NCBI GenBank assembly: GCA_003970805.2
Contig: CP051152.1
Location: 1,302,001 to 1,366,000 of the forward strand
DNA length: 64,000 nucleotides
Reading direction: 5' to 3'
Source of the DNA: Undibacterium piscinae
GTDB lineage: Bacteria > Pseudomonadota > Gammaproteobacteria > Burkholderiales > Burkholderiaceae_D
The position numbers and the translations under genes are program-made. The notes under the pieces were generated by a model. That model was not told the origin of the DNA, made no database searches, and saw nothing but the letters and a program-made list of their open reading frames with translations. Within the stretch, counting starts at the first letter, position 1, and every line of letters begins with the position of its first letter. This document shows positions 63,751 to 64,000 of the stretch, one piece after another.

Positions 63751-64000
63751 TGCGCCAGGCCCATGATGCGGTGCTTACTATCAGAGGCTAAGGCCGTAGA
63801 AAGCATACTGACAAAGCTTTCTTGGGTTTTAAATGCATGCGTACTATCTGTATCGATCGAAGAAACGCGGAACAGTAAACCATCAGGTATCAACCCCTTC
63901 ATCCCATAACGCATTTCAGCAATTTTTTTACTGGTTTTATCGGTGATGACCGCATCACCCACTGTCGTCCAATAAGTAACTGGCTCATAGCGCTGATTGG
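63747..64000 (-). CDS. epsI: EpsI family protein, C-terminal part (partial)
   Basis: The frame stays open through the window edge; about 84 residues are visible, beginning before EPVTYWTTVGDAVITDK. The pattern (YW-TVGD, a conserved tail with LIPDGLLFRVSSI) is that of EpsI, the protein paired with exosortase (EpsH/XrtB-type) in betaproteobacterial EPS loci. A GTG inside the frame at 63962 is not the true start, because conserved sequence continues upstream. It couples to the flippase through ATGA. Confidence 0.75.
   Translation of the reverse strand, partial: NQRYEPVTYWTTVGDAVITDKTSKKIAEMRYGMKGLIPDGLLFRVSSIDTDSTHAFKTQESFVSMLSTALASDSKHRIMGLAQ

Overview
The window looks like chromosomal DNA of a betaproteobacterium, most likely Oxalobacteraceae/Burkholderiales (an Undibacterium- or Herminiimonas-like organism). 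The grounds are the NodT-type RND efflux set, a TorF-family porin beside a Cache-domain chemoreceptor, PAS-type Aer-like receptor remnants, and an exopolysaccharide cluster that ends in an EpsI (exosortase-associated) gene. This is inferred from protein families; no rRNA or other marker gene is present.

Layout. 0-8 kb: tail of a small membrane protein, an SDR oxidoreductase, and a divergent tripartite RND efflux operon followed by a siderophore-interacting (ferric reductase-like) flavoprotein. 8-13 kb: a glutathione/redox group (GST, glutathione reductase, LysR regulator divergent from DoxX plus a second GST). 13-18 kb: a DUF2867 protein, an orphan glycosyltransferase with a wza-like relic, a Cache-domain chemoreceptor and a TorF-type porin. 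18-26 kb: a region of decay holding a LuxR/MalT-type (LAL) regulator without its ATPase half, an Aer-like receptor broken by frameshifts with an FNR-type box upstream, a second LAL relic, a DUF2306 relic, an IS6-family transposase scrap, a MarR stub and a truncated CPBP protease. An intact esterase-like hydrolase sits among them. Three copies of one dyad (CCRYAC-N4-GTAYGG) lie upstream of minus-strand genes in this part.

26-38 kb: a MarR-DUF2239-GIY-YIG operon with a sharply defined promoter and paired operators; an alpha/beta hydrolase; an MFS transporter; a 49-residue metallothionein with 12 cysteines; a YtkA/FixH-like lipoprotein translationally coupled to a MauG-type di-haem protein; DUF6010; an EAL protein with a degenerate GGDEF domain; a flavin monooxygenase; and a LytS/LytTR two-component pair. 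38-43.5 kb: a run of small unknown proteins, many membrane-bound, with strong ribosome binding sites, an EexN-like lipoprotein, an orphan HigA2-like HTH protein and a YqaE/Pmp3 peptide. 43.5-44.7 kb: AT-rich and gene-free, with nine exact copies of a 10-bp repeat and a 14-bp perfect inverted repeat.

44.7-64 kb (minus strand): an exopolysaccharide cluster with nucleotide-sugar supply (ManC, an NDP-sugar pyrophosphorylase, GalE, WecB), glycosyltransferases, two LbH acyltransferases, two heparinase II/III-fold proteins, a Wzy-type ligase/polymerase, a Wzx-type flippase and the 3' part of epsI. Within it, a TviB/WbpA-type nucleotide-sugar dehydrogenase is reduced to duplicated rubble and the WecG/TagA-type transferase carries an internal deletion with frameshift. 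Only WecB of that UDP-ManNAc(A) branch remains whole, so the polymer has probably changed recently.
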